Notes under the pieces: model-generated | Told to the model about the DNA's origin: nothing | Database searches by the model: none | The model's input: only the letters and a program-made list of their open reading frames with translations | Program-made: the position numbers and the translations under genes | Assembly (NCBI GenBank): GCA_023213315.1 | Contig: JAKCPI010016545.1 | Coordinates: 62,001-126,000 of the forward strand | Length of the DNA stretch: 64,000 bases | Direction: 5' to 3' | Origin: Euborellia annulipes | Taxonomy: Eukaryota > Arthropoda > Insecta > Dermaptera > Anisolabididae | Part shown: piece by piece, positions 1-12,600 of the stretch | Layout of the letters: every line of letters begins with the position of its first letter | How positions within the stretch are numbered: position 1 is the first letter of the stretch

Positions 1-212
1 TGATTACTATATATATATAAAACAATCAATTGGACTCCCTAATGAGGGGTATTGTTAAATTTAAATGACCGTTAGATTAATTTATTGATTTGAATTTTTC
101 ATATAATATATACTGACTATAACGTTTATGATGTTTGAATATATATATATATAGACATTAAGGATTAAAAATAAGTAGATTTTCGACTTAACGCTGAAGT
201 ATTTTTTTTTAC

Positions 213-3200
213 TTACTTATATCCAGTAAATGGAATATGAAATGTATAATTATTTTCACAAATGAGTTGAACTTGGGGCTTGACTAAATTCACAGGTTTG
301 GGAAGGCACTGTATAAACTCTTCGGAACCATATTTAAAAGGATTAATTATTTCCAGTGATATTCCCATTGTATCCGCGAGTAAAGAGAGAATTTCCTTAA
401 AAAAATCAAATAATATTGAATTATTGTTTTAATTTTTATTTTAGAATAGAGTTGTAAGAAAGAAGGAAAATGAATTAAGTTTCCAAATTAATAACACTGG
501 TCGACAAGGCTTTGTTCACAAGAAATCTGATTACTGAACAGTGGCGTCATTTCAACTTTCTCTTGGGAGGGGCAAATTTTTTTTCTTGGGGGGGGGGGGC
601 AAACATTTTTTTTCTTAAAATTTACTTAGAAATATGTACTCAAATTGAGCCAAAAGATATTTAATTTAATTAAATGTTTAATTCTCTACAGTTTATATAC
701 TCGTAGATATATTTTGAAAGATTTTATCTAGAATAATATAAAATTTTATAAAAGTCAGAGCCCTTGGGGGGGGGGGCAAAGACCCCCCTCAAATGACGCC
801 ACTGTTATTGAATCTAGTACATTTTTTTATACTGAATTCAGATATGTATTTAAAATTTTTCCAACAGGAACAGTTTTAGAGAAATAAATTTTAATAAGAA
901 AATGTGATCTAAAACGGCTCTTATTTTGCATTTTCAAGATTTTTTTAAGGCGACACCCCTTAAAATTATGCATATAGTTATAATACATATGAATTTTAAG
1001 TTGCATCCCAATCGGAGGTCATTTAGACGTGCCGCAAACGGCTTAAAGTTTAGAAAAATCGAATTTTAAAGTTTTTTTTTATTTGGACGCCCCTAATGCA
1101 ATTTTTACCATCCCTAATTGCAAAAAAACATATATTCACTATATTCTATAGTTCTTTGGCTTTCCAAAAATCATTCATTCGTGAAAATCTGTTTATTATG
1201 AACGAAATTATTAACAAAATATTTTATTTATCAATGTTTAAAAAAAAAAAAAAAAAAAAAAACTCTGGCTGCATATCTTTTAGTCGCTTTGCTTATAGGA
1301 ATAAACTCATAACTATTGTATATATTTTTTTAAATATTTTGTTAAATATTTCATTAATAATTAGGGAGCGTAAAAGTATTACGTAACGCAATTTGGGGGG
1401 AGGGGGGGTCTCGTAAAACGTTACCATGCGTTACAAGGGGAGAGGGGGGGTTGAACAAGGCGTAACGTAACTGGTATTTTAGCGACTTTCCGATACTTTG
1501 CCCAAGATAATTGTGGTTTTTAGATAAAAATGGCCACTTGAGCGTTACAAAACGTCTAGGGGGGAGGGGGTCCAGAAAAATGTTACGGCGCGTTACATGG
1601 GGAGGGGAGGGGGGGGGGCAAAAATCTTTAAAAATTGCGTTACGTAATACTTGTACGTTCCCTTAACAGATTTTCACGAATGAATGATTTTTGGAAAGCA
1701 AAGAACTATAGAATATCGTAAAAATGTGTTTTTTTTTAATCAATTAGGGATGGTAATAATTGCATTAGGGGTGTCCAAAGCAAAAAAAAAGATGAAAAAA
1801 TTCCTTTTTCTAAAGGGGTGTCGCCTTAAAAACATTTTCTATAAAAATTTATTTTTTTTATATCTCTAAAACTGTGTAGGATGAGGCAAAACTGAAATGA
1901 TATTTGAATCCAGCATGAAAAATACTTTTAGAATTTCATCATATTTTTATTCTTGTGAAAGAAATAAGTTCATTTTTGTCGACCAATGTAATTAAAATAT
2001 TTTTAAAAAAACATATAATAAATTAAAAAAGTTTTTTAAGTACCTCATTTATATTTTGCTCTCTGTATAAATTTCCAATTATATAAGATAATTTTTCAGG
2101 ATTCGATGTTTCTGGCCTTGAGAAAAGTATTGCTACATAAATGGGAATATTTTTGCCCATAATCATATCATTATATAATTCAATTCCCTTCAAACACGTT
2201 AAGATTTTTAAGGCCTCTAAAATCATTATAAAATTTAACTCATTTGAATTCAAATTATTTGCCAAATAATCTTCTTTATTATTATTTTCAATTAAATCAT
2301 ACATCTAAAAAGAAATAATTAAAAAATAAATAGAAAAAAATATCATATATAAAATAGAAATAATTGTTATTAAGAATGTTGCACGAACATAGAGATTAAT
2401 TTTTTATTAAATTAGATTAATACAAAAAATTACTCCAAGATCCTTAATCAAATTTAATTGACTGCTGTTAACTAAAAGCAATAGTCCGAAAAACAAGATT
2501 TTGGTTTCAGGCCGGGAATAATTTTGGCAAGAATGACTTTCTACCCTCTATTTTAGTGTATTTCAAAAGAGTTGATAAAGTAATTATTATAGACAAACCA
2601 TAGGTAACGATCCCGGGTTGGAGGGAAGGTTGTTTTATATATACATTTTTACTTCCACATTTGAATAATATTAACTAAAGTGAAAAATATTTCTTTTTAA
2701 AATATTTTATAAAGAAATACTTTTTATTAAAACAAAACTCGAAAATATATTGTATTTAATTAAATTATCATTTAATTAAAGATAAATAAATAACACAAGG
2801 TTACGTTTCAAAAGGATTTTATTTTAGCTTATGCCCATTTCATCTTCAGAGCTATGACACAAACTGACTATTACATTTATAAACAATCTTATTTATAATC
2901 ATCGTGGATCGCAGCACCGTTATCTTACTGTATTTTACTAAAGAAGAGTAAAATAAGATACGATGCTGCCATCTATGATGAATATAAAAAGATAGTTAAA
3001 AAAATGAACGAATGAAAATGACGTATTAACGTTGATGTGCGCATAAGCTAAAATAAAATTCTTTTAAAACTTAACCTTGTGTTATTTATTTATCTATAAC
3101 TAGATGATAATTTAATTTAATTTAAGAATGTTTCAACTAGTGCTAACGGTGAATTCTTTGGATTATATTGTATATTTAAAAATTTCCCCCCTCTGAACAT

Positions 3201-6200
3201 TCAGGCGCGGATCAAGGGGGAAGAGGGGTGATCATCTGAATCTACTCCCTCTATAAATCCTCAAAATATATTCTTTTTTTTTTGTGGAAACAAGAAAATT
3301 TTAAATACAGTAGAGTCTTGTTAATCTTGTCTAACGGGACGGCCGGATTCTAAAAATACCGGATTAGCCGAAACATTTACCTTTACCCGTTAACTTTTAC
3401 AAACAACTGATGGCAATGCAGTGGCTATCATTGCTTTTATATTCTCCAAAGACAAATTTCTACTAAATTGTAAAATAATTGAAATTGTTTTGTCACATTG
3501 TATTTCTAAGAATGCCGGATTAGTGTTTGTTCTCGAGAATTCTTTCTCAAATATTAATATGTAACAATATTAAAAGAAGATAAACTTATATTTATTTAGA
3601 AAAAATTTAAGAAGTGGCTTTTCAACACGCCGGATTAGCCGGAGTACCGAAATTCGGATTAGCAAGACTCTAGTGTATATGTATTTTAAATTGATAAGTT
3701 AATTTATAATGAAAAATTCTTTATATATATAATATATAATATTCGAATAAAACCAGCAGAAGTATTTAATATTTTTAATGAATATTTCTTTTGGTTTTAT
3801 TTCAATATATACAGTCTATAGATAAAGATGTATACGGAAGAGTTTTATAATATTAATAAAACAGAAAAATTATATTATTATTTACTATTAGTTTGTCTAG
3901 ATGGGAGGGAGGGGGGGAGATTTTCATTTTAGAGGGATCATCTTGTTTGCTTTTTTTAAATTTTTGAATCCTATAATTTATCCATATATTTAATTGTTTT
4001 ATTATTTGAATAATTTGTTGAGAACAGATTTAATATCTCAACTAAATCTAATATTTTTTTTAATTACGAATATATATAGAAAAAAAATTTCAAATTACCG
4101 TTGACTCTAAAATAGCAATGCAATGATCCAATCTATTTAAAGTTGTTCCATTTTTAAATGGATCAAGCGCTTCTGGTAATTTCCAATTTTTAAGCCAATT
4201 AAATTGATTCCAGTAAGTAGGGAGCAAATTTTGTCTATAATTGTTTACTAATTTATGTCCTTCTTCTGTTAAAATCCATGGAATTAATAATGCGCTCAAT
4301 GGTTGAAATTTATCAGCTCGAACCATGCGTACATGAGATATTTTATAATCGGATTCAATCACATGAAGTGCCTTAAAAAAATAGACATTTTTCCATTAAT
4401 AATATATAAGCACCATATATGGTAAAAATTTAAATAAATACTTTTATCACTTTTTTATCGATGAAAATATGAGATAAATCTGACGTTTTAAATCTTTCGC
4501 TAATTAAATATGATTTTTCTTGTGCCTGAAATTCAAAATTAATAATTAGAAATTTATTTAAATATATTAAGTAAGAAAATAAAGAAATATACTTACGGAT
4601 GAAGTAAATTTTACAATAGTTTTATTGCTGGAATGAAAAATTTTGATAAATATTAATAAAATAAAATTGTATTTTTCGAAAATATTTGAGTTGTTCGGAA
4701 AGTAATTTCGTTTTTTCCCAACAAAGGATTTAATTATATTTTTTCAAAACGCAGATCGGGTAATAAATTTTCAGACTGATTGTCTGGGGCTCAGTAATTT
4801 TTATATTTCTTTTCTCGATGGTCTGGGGAACAGGTTGTGTGTATAAATTAAATATATAATAATTTATACACACAACCTGTCTCCCAGGACATCGAGAAAA
4901 GAAAAGTTGGTGGCAATGTATATTCCATATTAATTTAATATAAATAAAATTGTAAAAAATTTTAATAATTTTATATTTTATATAAAAAATGCTAATATCA
5001 AAAAAATTTTTGTGTCAACTCATTGCCCTTGACTTTCGATCCGGAGGGATTTGCTTGGGTAGGTTGGAATATCGCCTTTCAATAAATAAACATGAGTTCA
5101 GTAAACCATCATAGCCTCTGATCCCCCCTAAGAGGTCAATTTACAAAATATTTATTTTAATATTCGATGTAAAAAAGAAAAAAAAATCTTTCACTAATCA
5201 AAACAATTTTGTATCTCAAACTTGGCGCATCGTATAAGCTGTTGTTTATTACAACAGCCACTTTATTTCTTCAAACATTATATATTTTGACAGCTGATAA
5301 AGTGAAGTGACTTTTTGTGAAAAAGTTCGATTTTCAGAATATATTAGTTTTTTTACTATAGAAAAGGTAAACATGCTATTCAAACAAGAAAAAAAATTAT
5401 CAGATGTGTTTGGAGATGTATTGACAGAACGTCAGTGCCAAAACTGGTTTTCAAAATTTTGATATTGAAGATGCCCCTCGTTCTGGAAGGCCAGTTGAAG
5501 CTGATGAAGACACTATAAAGGCATTAATTGATGCAAACCGGCAAATAACAACTCGTGAGATTGCTGAGAGATTAAATTTATCGAATTAGACCGTTCATGA
5601 TCATTTGACACACCTAGGAAGCAAATCACAGACATCAATGCGACGACACAAATTTTTTTTTTTCTTGACCAGCATATTTACCTTTTCATTAGTAAAAAGG
5701 TAAAATATGCAGAAAAATGCTGCTTTTTTACTTTCCCTATTTAAAAGGGCACAACAAACTGCGTAGAATCAGCTGACAGCTGTCAAAATATATAATGATT
5801 ATGAGGCTTAAGTGTGAAGTTAGCTGTGAAAAAATACAATTAAGTCCTTTGTTGGGAAAAAACGAAATTACTTTCCGACCAACCCAATAAAATATAATAA
5901 AATATAACGTACCCAAGGGATGATAATTAGGCAGCCAACGCAAAAAAACAAAATTTTTTAATTTTCTCTGTCGACGTTTCGAACGCTCATCGCGCTCATC
6001 ATCAGGACAGATAGAAAAGTCATACGCTTAGATGGATATAGCTTGTCATATACAGATATTGATATATAAATAAATACTGATGATACATCAAAATAATATG
6101 AATATCTATAAAAATTTAACAACTGTAAACAACAAAGGATTCCACAACAAATTGCAAAATTATAAAGGGTAAATTGATAAAGGGCCTAACTTGTAATTTT

Positions 6201-9200
6201 GCAATTTGTTGTGGAATCCTTTGTTGTTTACAGTTGTTAAATTTTTATAGATATTCATATTATTTTGATGTATCATCAGTATTTATTTATATATATCAAT
6301 ATCTGTATATGACAAGCTATATCCATCTAAGCTTATGACTTTTCTATCTGTCCTGATGATGAGCGCGATGAGCGTTCGAAACGTCGACAGAGAAAATTAA
6401 AAAATTTTGTTTTTTTGCGTTGGCTGCCTAATTATCATCCCTTGAATACATTCACATCAGCCATATCCAGTTATAATCACTACAAGAATATAACGTACCT
6501 TTTGGTCATATTATGATGATATTCATCATCTAAAATTCCGGATTCTTCAGAGCTCCAACAGCCAAATTCATTAATAGGACTTGTAAGCAAGTCACTTTTA
6601 CTAAAATGCCCACTTGTTGTAGATCTATTAAAAAAAAATAATTTTATTATAAAATGTATAATAATAATAAAAAAGAAGAAAAAACCTTCATTATTAATTT
6701 ATTTTGAAATATTATTTACCTTTCTGTGATAGGACTTAGTACACTAACGCCTGTTGAAACGCTCAATACACTCTCTTCCATAATAGAGTTTTGTTTATTA
6801 TTATCCGGAAATGTCAATTCTTCATTTTCATTACAAATTGTTAAATTTGTAGTATCTAGTTGAGATATTTCTTCACCATCCCATTCTAAACTATTTAAAC
6901 CTTCATTACTAAGATTAGAATTCAAAGAAAGTTCTCTTTTAAAAATACGATTTTCATTTGATATTTTTAATTTTGAATTAATATTATGACTAGAATCTAC
7001 TGGCTTTATTGAAAATTGAGGCGAATCCCAGACAAGTGAGTCAATAGAATCATCATTGTCCATGATATAAGAATCAGAATTTTCTGAAGAGGTGTTACCA
7101 GATGGTATAGTTGTCAAACGATATAATCCCGAAAAACATTCACGAGCCCTTTTTTGTTTATCTTCTAAAGTGATATTATCATCATTTGTGGTTGCATCAT
7201 TAGAAACTCCTAAATCAATAAGACTAGACATGCCAGGTACATTCCTATTCGATTTAATCGTTTCAAAATCTTCATCCATTAATAAACAATTCGATTTTAG
7301 AAGATTGATTTCTTGTTGGATTTTATCTAAATTTCCAATTGTTGATGTCGACATGTTAATTTCAGGTAAATCGTAGCTTAAATCGGAACATGTGCTGTCA
7401 AATGATCCTTTATGAGGTAGATATTTAGAAAATCCTAGGGAATCATAAGAATCATCTCGAGTCATATTTGGGCTTCTTTTAAATTGAGGGGAATTGCCAA
7501 ATTCTTTAAATTCGTCCATTTTGTCTAATTCAAGTGGAATAATTCCCATTGCTTTTAAATCATCCGCCCAATTTTCCGATGGTTTTTCGGTATTTTGCTT
7601 TAAATTGAATAAATAAGGCATTTTTGTTGAATTCACGAACTGTAAAAAAAAATAAATATAATATTACAAAACGCAATTTATAGCTGTGATGTCATATTCA
7701 TAAGAGGATAGAAAAATGAGATAAACAGCTAAAGATTTTTATTTTTGTTTATCATGAGAGAATAAAGCCCCAACATTGTAATTGTATATTAATATGTATT
7801 TGTTTTTGTTCTTTGTTTTGACTTTGATTTTCTAAAAAGAGAAAACAAAACCATGTACTTTTTATTTTATTTATTTATTTGTTTTTATTTTTGAAGAGTT
7901 ATGCCATGTTCCTGGGCTCTCAGAAAATATACAAAGAACACTAAAACAGTTTGGAGCACAGACTGCCCTAAAATCACAGACGAGCTTATCTTACTTATTT
8001 AACAACAAGGACAAATTTCCCTTCGATAACAAATTTGATGTCGTTTATTTCATCAAATGTTTAGACTGTCCATCACCAACTAGAGGATATGTAGGTCAAA
8101 CGGGGTGTCATATTAATCAAAGAAGCGGGTCATAGGAGTAATATCAAGTGTAAAAACTTGCACGGGCTCGCTCACATTCCTTAGAAAATAATCACAATTT
8201 CGACATAGACAATCCAAAAATTCTCCGCAGATGAATAACACAACGAAACGTTTGTTTGCGGAGAAATGCTTCATCAAAGCACTGGGGGACCGGGCAATAA
8301 ATTTCCAGACTGATTGTGTGGGGCTTAGTAATTTTTATATTTCATTTCTTGATGGCCTGGGAGCCAAGTTGTGTGTGTGAATTAAATAAGTATATAATCT
8401 GCTCCATCACCATCTCGAAAATCCTTTTATTTATTTTATTGAATATAATTATAGTTGGTGGCATGTTGTCTTTTAGACAGATTTTGATTAAAATAAAATT
8501 GTAAAAATTTTTAATAATTTTATATTTTTATATAAAAAATTGAATATCAAATTTGTGTCAACTCATTGCCATTGACTTTTGCTCGGAGGGATTTGCTTGG
8601 GTTAGGTTGGATTATCGCCTTTCAATAAAAAACATGAGTTCGGTATACCATCATCACCTCTGACCCTATAAGAGGTCATTGTACAAATATTTACTATAAT
8701 ATCAAATGTAATAAATAAAATCTCTCATTAACAAAAAAATTTTGTATCTCAAACTTGGCGCTTCGTATAAGCTGATTGCATTGCCTTGTATTTTATACAA
8801 ATAATTTATGTATAATACACATCTACTGACAACTCCGCAATATGACTCAATGCTTTGTCATTTGAGTACACTGTATGTATCAGTTATATATTGTTTGTAA
8901 ATATTCAAATAATCTTTTGTTATTTTGATTTTTCTAACTCAACAATGCTTTCAGCTCAAAATGGACTGATGATGGTTATATTTCATTAAAACCGAAACTG
9001 TTTCCTCAATAGAGAGTTTCATTTCGTGGAGACTAACTACCTGGCTGCTTGCTCCTTTACCCTCTTATTGTTTTTATTTTTTTTTGTTTTCTGTTATATC
9101 TTTTGTAAATGGAACCCTGTTAAAGCAAATTGCTAATAAACAGAATTTTGATTTTGATTTTTTTGATTTTTCTTTATTTATTTAATCCAAACTGATGACG

Positions 9201-9621
9201 TTTCGGTTCCATACACATTCCAACACATATATACACAGTATGCGATGACCAGGTACAGTGAGGGACAATTTCAAGTCCCACCCATGCGTTTTCTACATGT
9301 GATTATTTCATTGTTTTTATAAAGGAAAATAAATATCTTTATTGGAAATTTTCTCGGTTTGAAGCATGAAAGTTTCCATTAAAAAATATATATATTTTTT
9401 TTTTAAATAATGAAATAATCACAAGAAGAAAACGCATGGGTGGAACTTAATATTGTCCCTCACTAGACATAACTGTTAAAATGTACAAATGGTCATCGCA
9501 TAGTGTGTAGGCCTATATACAAGGGCGTACCCAGGATCAAATCTAGAGGGGGGCAGATCATAGTCGTCCAGGGAGGGGGGGGGGGCAGACCATGGCTGTC
9601 CAGATTGTGACATAGCTTTTT

Positions 9622-9658
<37 letters not shown>

Positions 9659-12600
9659 GAAAAGCCTTCGAATTAAAGGCATAAAAACCCTCGAGTCCTA
9701 ACGAGTCCCCCTCGCTATCTCCCTACCTAATTTTGTTTCATTTCATCACTTTATAAGCATTTAATTTTTTTTTTCTTACTTCTAGGGGGTGGGGGCAGCT
9801 GCCCCCTGCCCTTCGCTGGGTACGCCCATGCCTATATATTTATTAATATAAATGTTTGGTTAAACAATGTATAAAATCCACTGTGACACTTTTCGCGAGC
9901 TCTGAAGATGGTTTAACGGAACCGAAATGTCAGCTTTGTGGATTAAATAAATAAAGAAAAATCTTTAGCTGGGTCTCCCATTTTTCTACCCGGCCCTCGT
10001 CATTTGTTTCATTTGTCTATGAGATGATCAAGGCCGACCAGGTCATTTGGAAAGTTCGCCTGTCACATATAGAGACGTGATTTGTATGGAAAACTTGAAA
10101 AATCGTGTATTTATAATGGAGAGATGGAGATATCAGCCAAATTGGAATGCTCTAGGTTCAATAAAACTCTCAGAATAAGACGTTTCGGCCTGAACTTATT
10201 TGGCCATCTTCAGTTATTGGGAATTATACACATATGCAAGTGCACATGTGATTGAGTCAAGAGTTGCCAATAATAAAATTTATTTGCTTCATACAAAATT
10301 ATATGGCCAAGATCTCTGATGGCCAAATAAGTTCAGGCCGAAACGTCTTATTCTGGGAATTTTGTTGAACCTAGAGCATTCCAATTTGGCTGATATCTCC
10401 ATCTCTGCATTATAATCACATCACAGCCAGAACTTCAAAAGCAAATCGTGCATTTATTTAAAATAAAATGTATATTCTCATTTCGCCATTGAAATCTTTT
10501 GAAGCACACTTTGCTCTTGTACTTCATAGGAAAGATTGGAGAAATGGTTGCCATGGTAATAAAATATAAATATTTTCTCATCTTTATAAATTTTACATCT
10601 TGAATTCAAATGTACCGTACTGTCGGAAACTAAATTTATGTCGACATAAAAAAAAGGCTTAAACGGGAAGACAACTTTTGTTGATATGGTGAATGTAGGG
10701 GACCGTGCAATGACAATTCGTTTTAAATAAATAATCACTACATGATTTTTCAAATTTTTAATTATTTAAGACAAGCAAAACACGTCTCTTTAATTGGAAG
10801 TTAAACTAATTTATGCTGTGTTGGCATGTTGGATCGACTTTCCCAACAAGAATATAATTTTGCTTCTACCAATTTCAAGCTCTGAAATTTCTGAAAGACC
10901 TTGTTTACTCTCTGCTTTACTTTCTCTTACTCTATATATGAAATATATAGAAAGAGAAAGTATTGCGATCATGTTACGGAATATAGTCAATAGATTAGCT
11001 AAATACAAAGATAATTTTTTTTTTCCATAAATTTCAAATTTGCATTCTCTAACTCACCTGATAATTTTCGTTTGAATTGAAGAGTTGTGAGATCTTATTA
11101 ACTAACCAGCTTGAAGTGTTGGTGGGAAAGCGTTGTTTTTCCATTTTTTCATTTCTATTTACTTTGCGATGACGAAAATTTCTTCGTGATGATAATTTGT
11201 TTCTAATAAAGCGATTTTGTGAAGTTGATCTTCGCGATTTGTTATTTTGTATTGATACATCATCTTCTGAAGTGCCATCCTAAAAAAAAATAATTAAAAG
11301 AATATATAGTATTAAAAAATAAATTATTGAAAAATGTATATAAAATATTAAAAACAAATACCTCTGATTGAGAGACGGAATCATAATCTACAAGCGAATC
11401 CACGGATGTATTATATTTCGAAAATTCATTCTTTTTGCTTTGAGGTCCAAAATAAACCTCCTAATTAGAAAAAAAAATTATTATAAATATATATATGTTG
11501 TAAATATTTGATGGAAGCAGCTAGGATATTAATAAAAGACGTTAAAATTTGTTATCAAAAGAAGCTGAAAATTTTCGACTTTTTGTTTGACCTTTTTATT
11601 AATCCACTCATTCAATTCAAAAAAGCTGTTTGTTCTGTCTCCCTGATCCAGAATCTAGATTTATATTTATATCCTGGTTCTGATAGCGAAATCAAGCTTA
11701 ATTAATAAAAATTTATTAAATAAAATCTTACCTGAATATCCGAAAGATTATCATCAGTGAGTTCTTCAATGAGTTGTTGATTATTAGTGAGGCCAAGAGA
11801 AAGTAAAGAACTTAGAGAAGAAACTTGTCTAGATGAAGGAGAAGGGGGACGAGAACGAGATCCATATTGTTGATACAATTTATAACAAACTAATCCTCCA
11901 AATCCAACTAATAGGATTAATCCAGTTGTTTTAACTAAAAAATAAAAAAATTCTATTGTTGTATAAATAAAATATTTTTCACGAAGCTTTGTGATTTGTA
12001 TTATTATTATTATGGGAGTTTTTAATTATAGATCACATTTTGTTTGAATTATTTATTAAAAATATAAATACCGGTACTGTACAACGTTTAGACTGCTAAT
12101 TCTGCAGTCGTTTTCAAGTACTGTACACTGGCTCCGACTCAAGTGAACTAACCTCTAAGGGACAGTTACGAACATTTTATATACGATGACAGCACCATCT
12201 ACATTCATTCCCATTAAGTTAGACACAATCAACAAAGCAAGTGCTTACATAAGTTTTTTGAATATGATTTTTTAACATAGATGGTGTACAAAATGTTATT
12301 ATTAAATTATTCCAATAATATTTATAATACGGAGTAAGTGTACAGTACTTGAAAACGACCGCAGAATAAGCAGTCGAAACGTTGTACAGTATTTATATTT
12401 TTAATAAATAGATAATACAAAAAGTGGTATATAATTAAAAACTCCCATAATAAAAATAAAATATTATTTAGGGCCGATAGTATAACGCTCGGTCAAGTCA
12501 ACTTTTGACCGCCGGTCAAGGGAACCTCAGTCAACATTTGACCGCAGTCAAATCTAGTTCCGTAGTATAAAAAAATGAACTCCGGTCCCATGACCGAAGC

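Larger units (their letters stand above)
493..1992. mobile_element. Palindromic transposable element interrupted by two younger MITEs
   Basis: The two ends are inverted copies (left CACTGGTCGACAA, right TTGTCGACCAATG). The arms continue as an imperfect inverted repeat: the 'ggcgacacccctta' block near 950 is mirrored near 1820, and the block around 1130-1190 is mirrored near 1675-1720. No intact transposase is visible. The left arm holds a hAT-type insertion (539-804) and the loop holds a Harbinger-type insertion (1364-1662). It lies between the last two coding exons of the OTULIN-like gene. Superfamily not determined. Confidence 0.6.
5914..6446. repeat. Near-perfect 530-bp palindrome carrying two hammerhead ribozymes
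   Basis: The arms (about 5914-6167 and 6197-6446) are almost exact inverted copies around a loop of about 30 bp. The outer ends read AAGGGATGATAATTAGGCAG and its mirror. Each arm holds one hammerhead core, minus strand on the left and plus strand on the right. The high arm identity suggests a recent origin or gene conversion. Confidence 0.8.
9170..9990. repeat. Hammerhead-bearing inverted repeat with two nested transposons
   Basis: The left remnant (9170-9253, with GACGTTTCGGTTCC) and right part (9840-9990, with a full hammerhead core) belong to the same family as 16346-16762. The left remnant has lost the CTGANGA half of its ribozyme. A mariner-type MITE (9256-9465) and a hAT-type element (9520-9830) have inserted between the arms; the phrase ATGGTCATCGCAT near 9490 mirrors ATGCGATGACC near 9241. 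Confidence 0.55.

Noticed and set aside
2800..2880. Family B minus-strand CTGAAGA...GAAACGT as a hammerhead
   Set aside because: The 35-nt segment between the two core parts does not form a convincing stem II.
9181..9215. CTGATGACGTTTCGG on the plus strand as a hammerhead core
   Set aside because: No hairpin separates the CTGATGA from a GAAA on the plus strand. The real motif is the decayed minus-strand GAACCGAAACGTC, whose CTGANGA half is missing.
6720..11934. Minus-strand gene as mitoguardin or another mitochondrial outer-membrane protein, from the N-terminal membrane helix
   Set aside because: The C-terminal exons align clearly with the OTULIN/FAM105 OTU-like domain, which a mitoguardin lacks.
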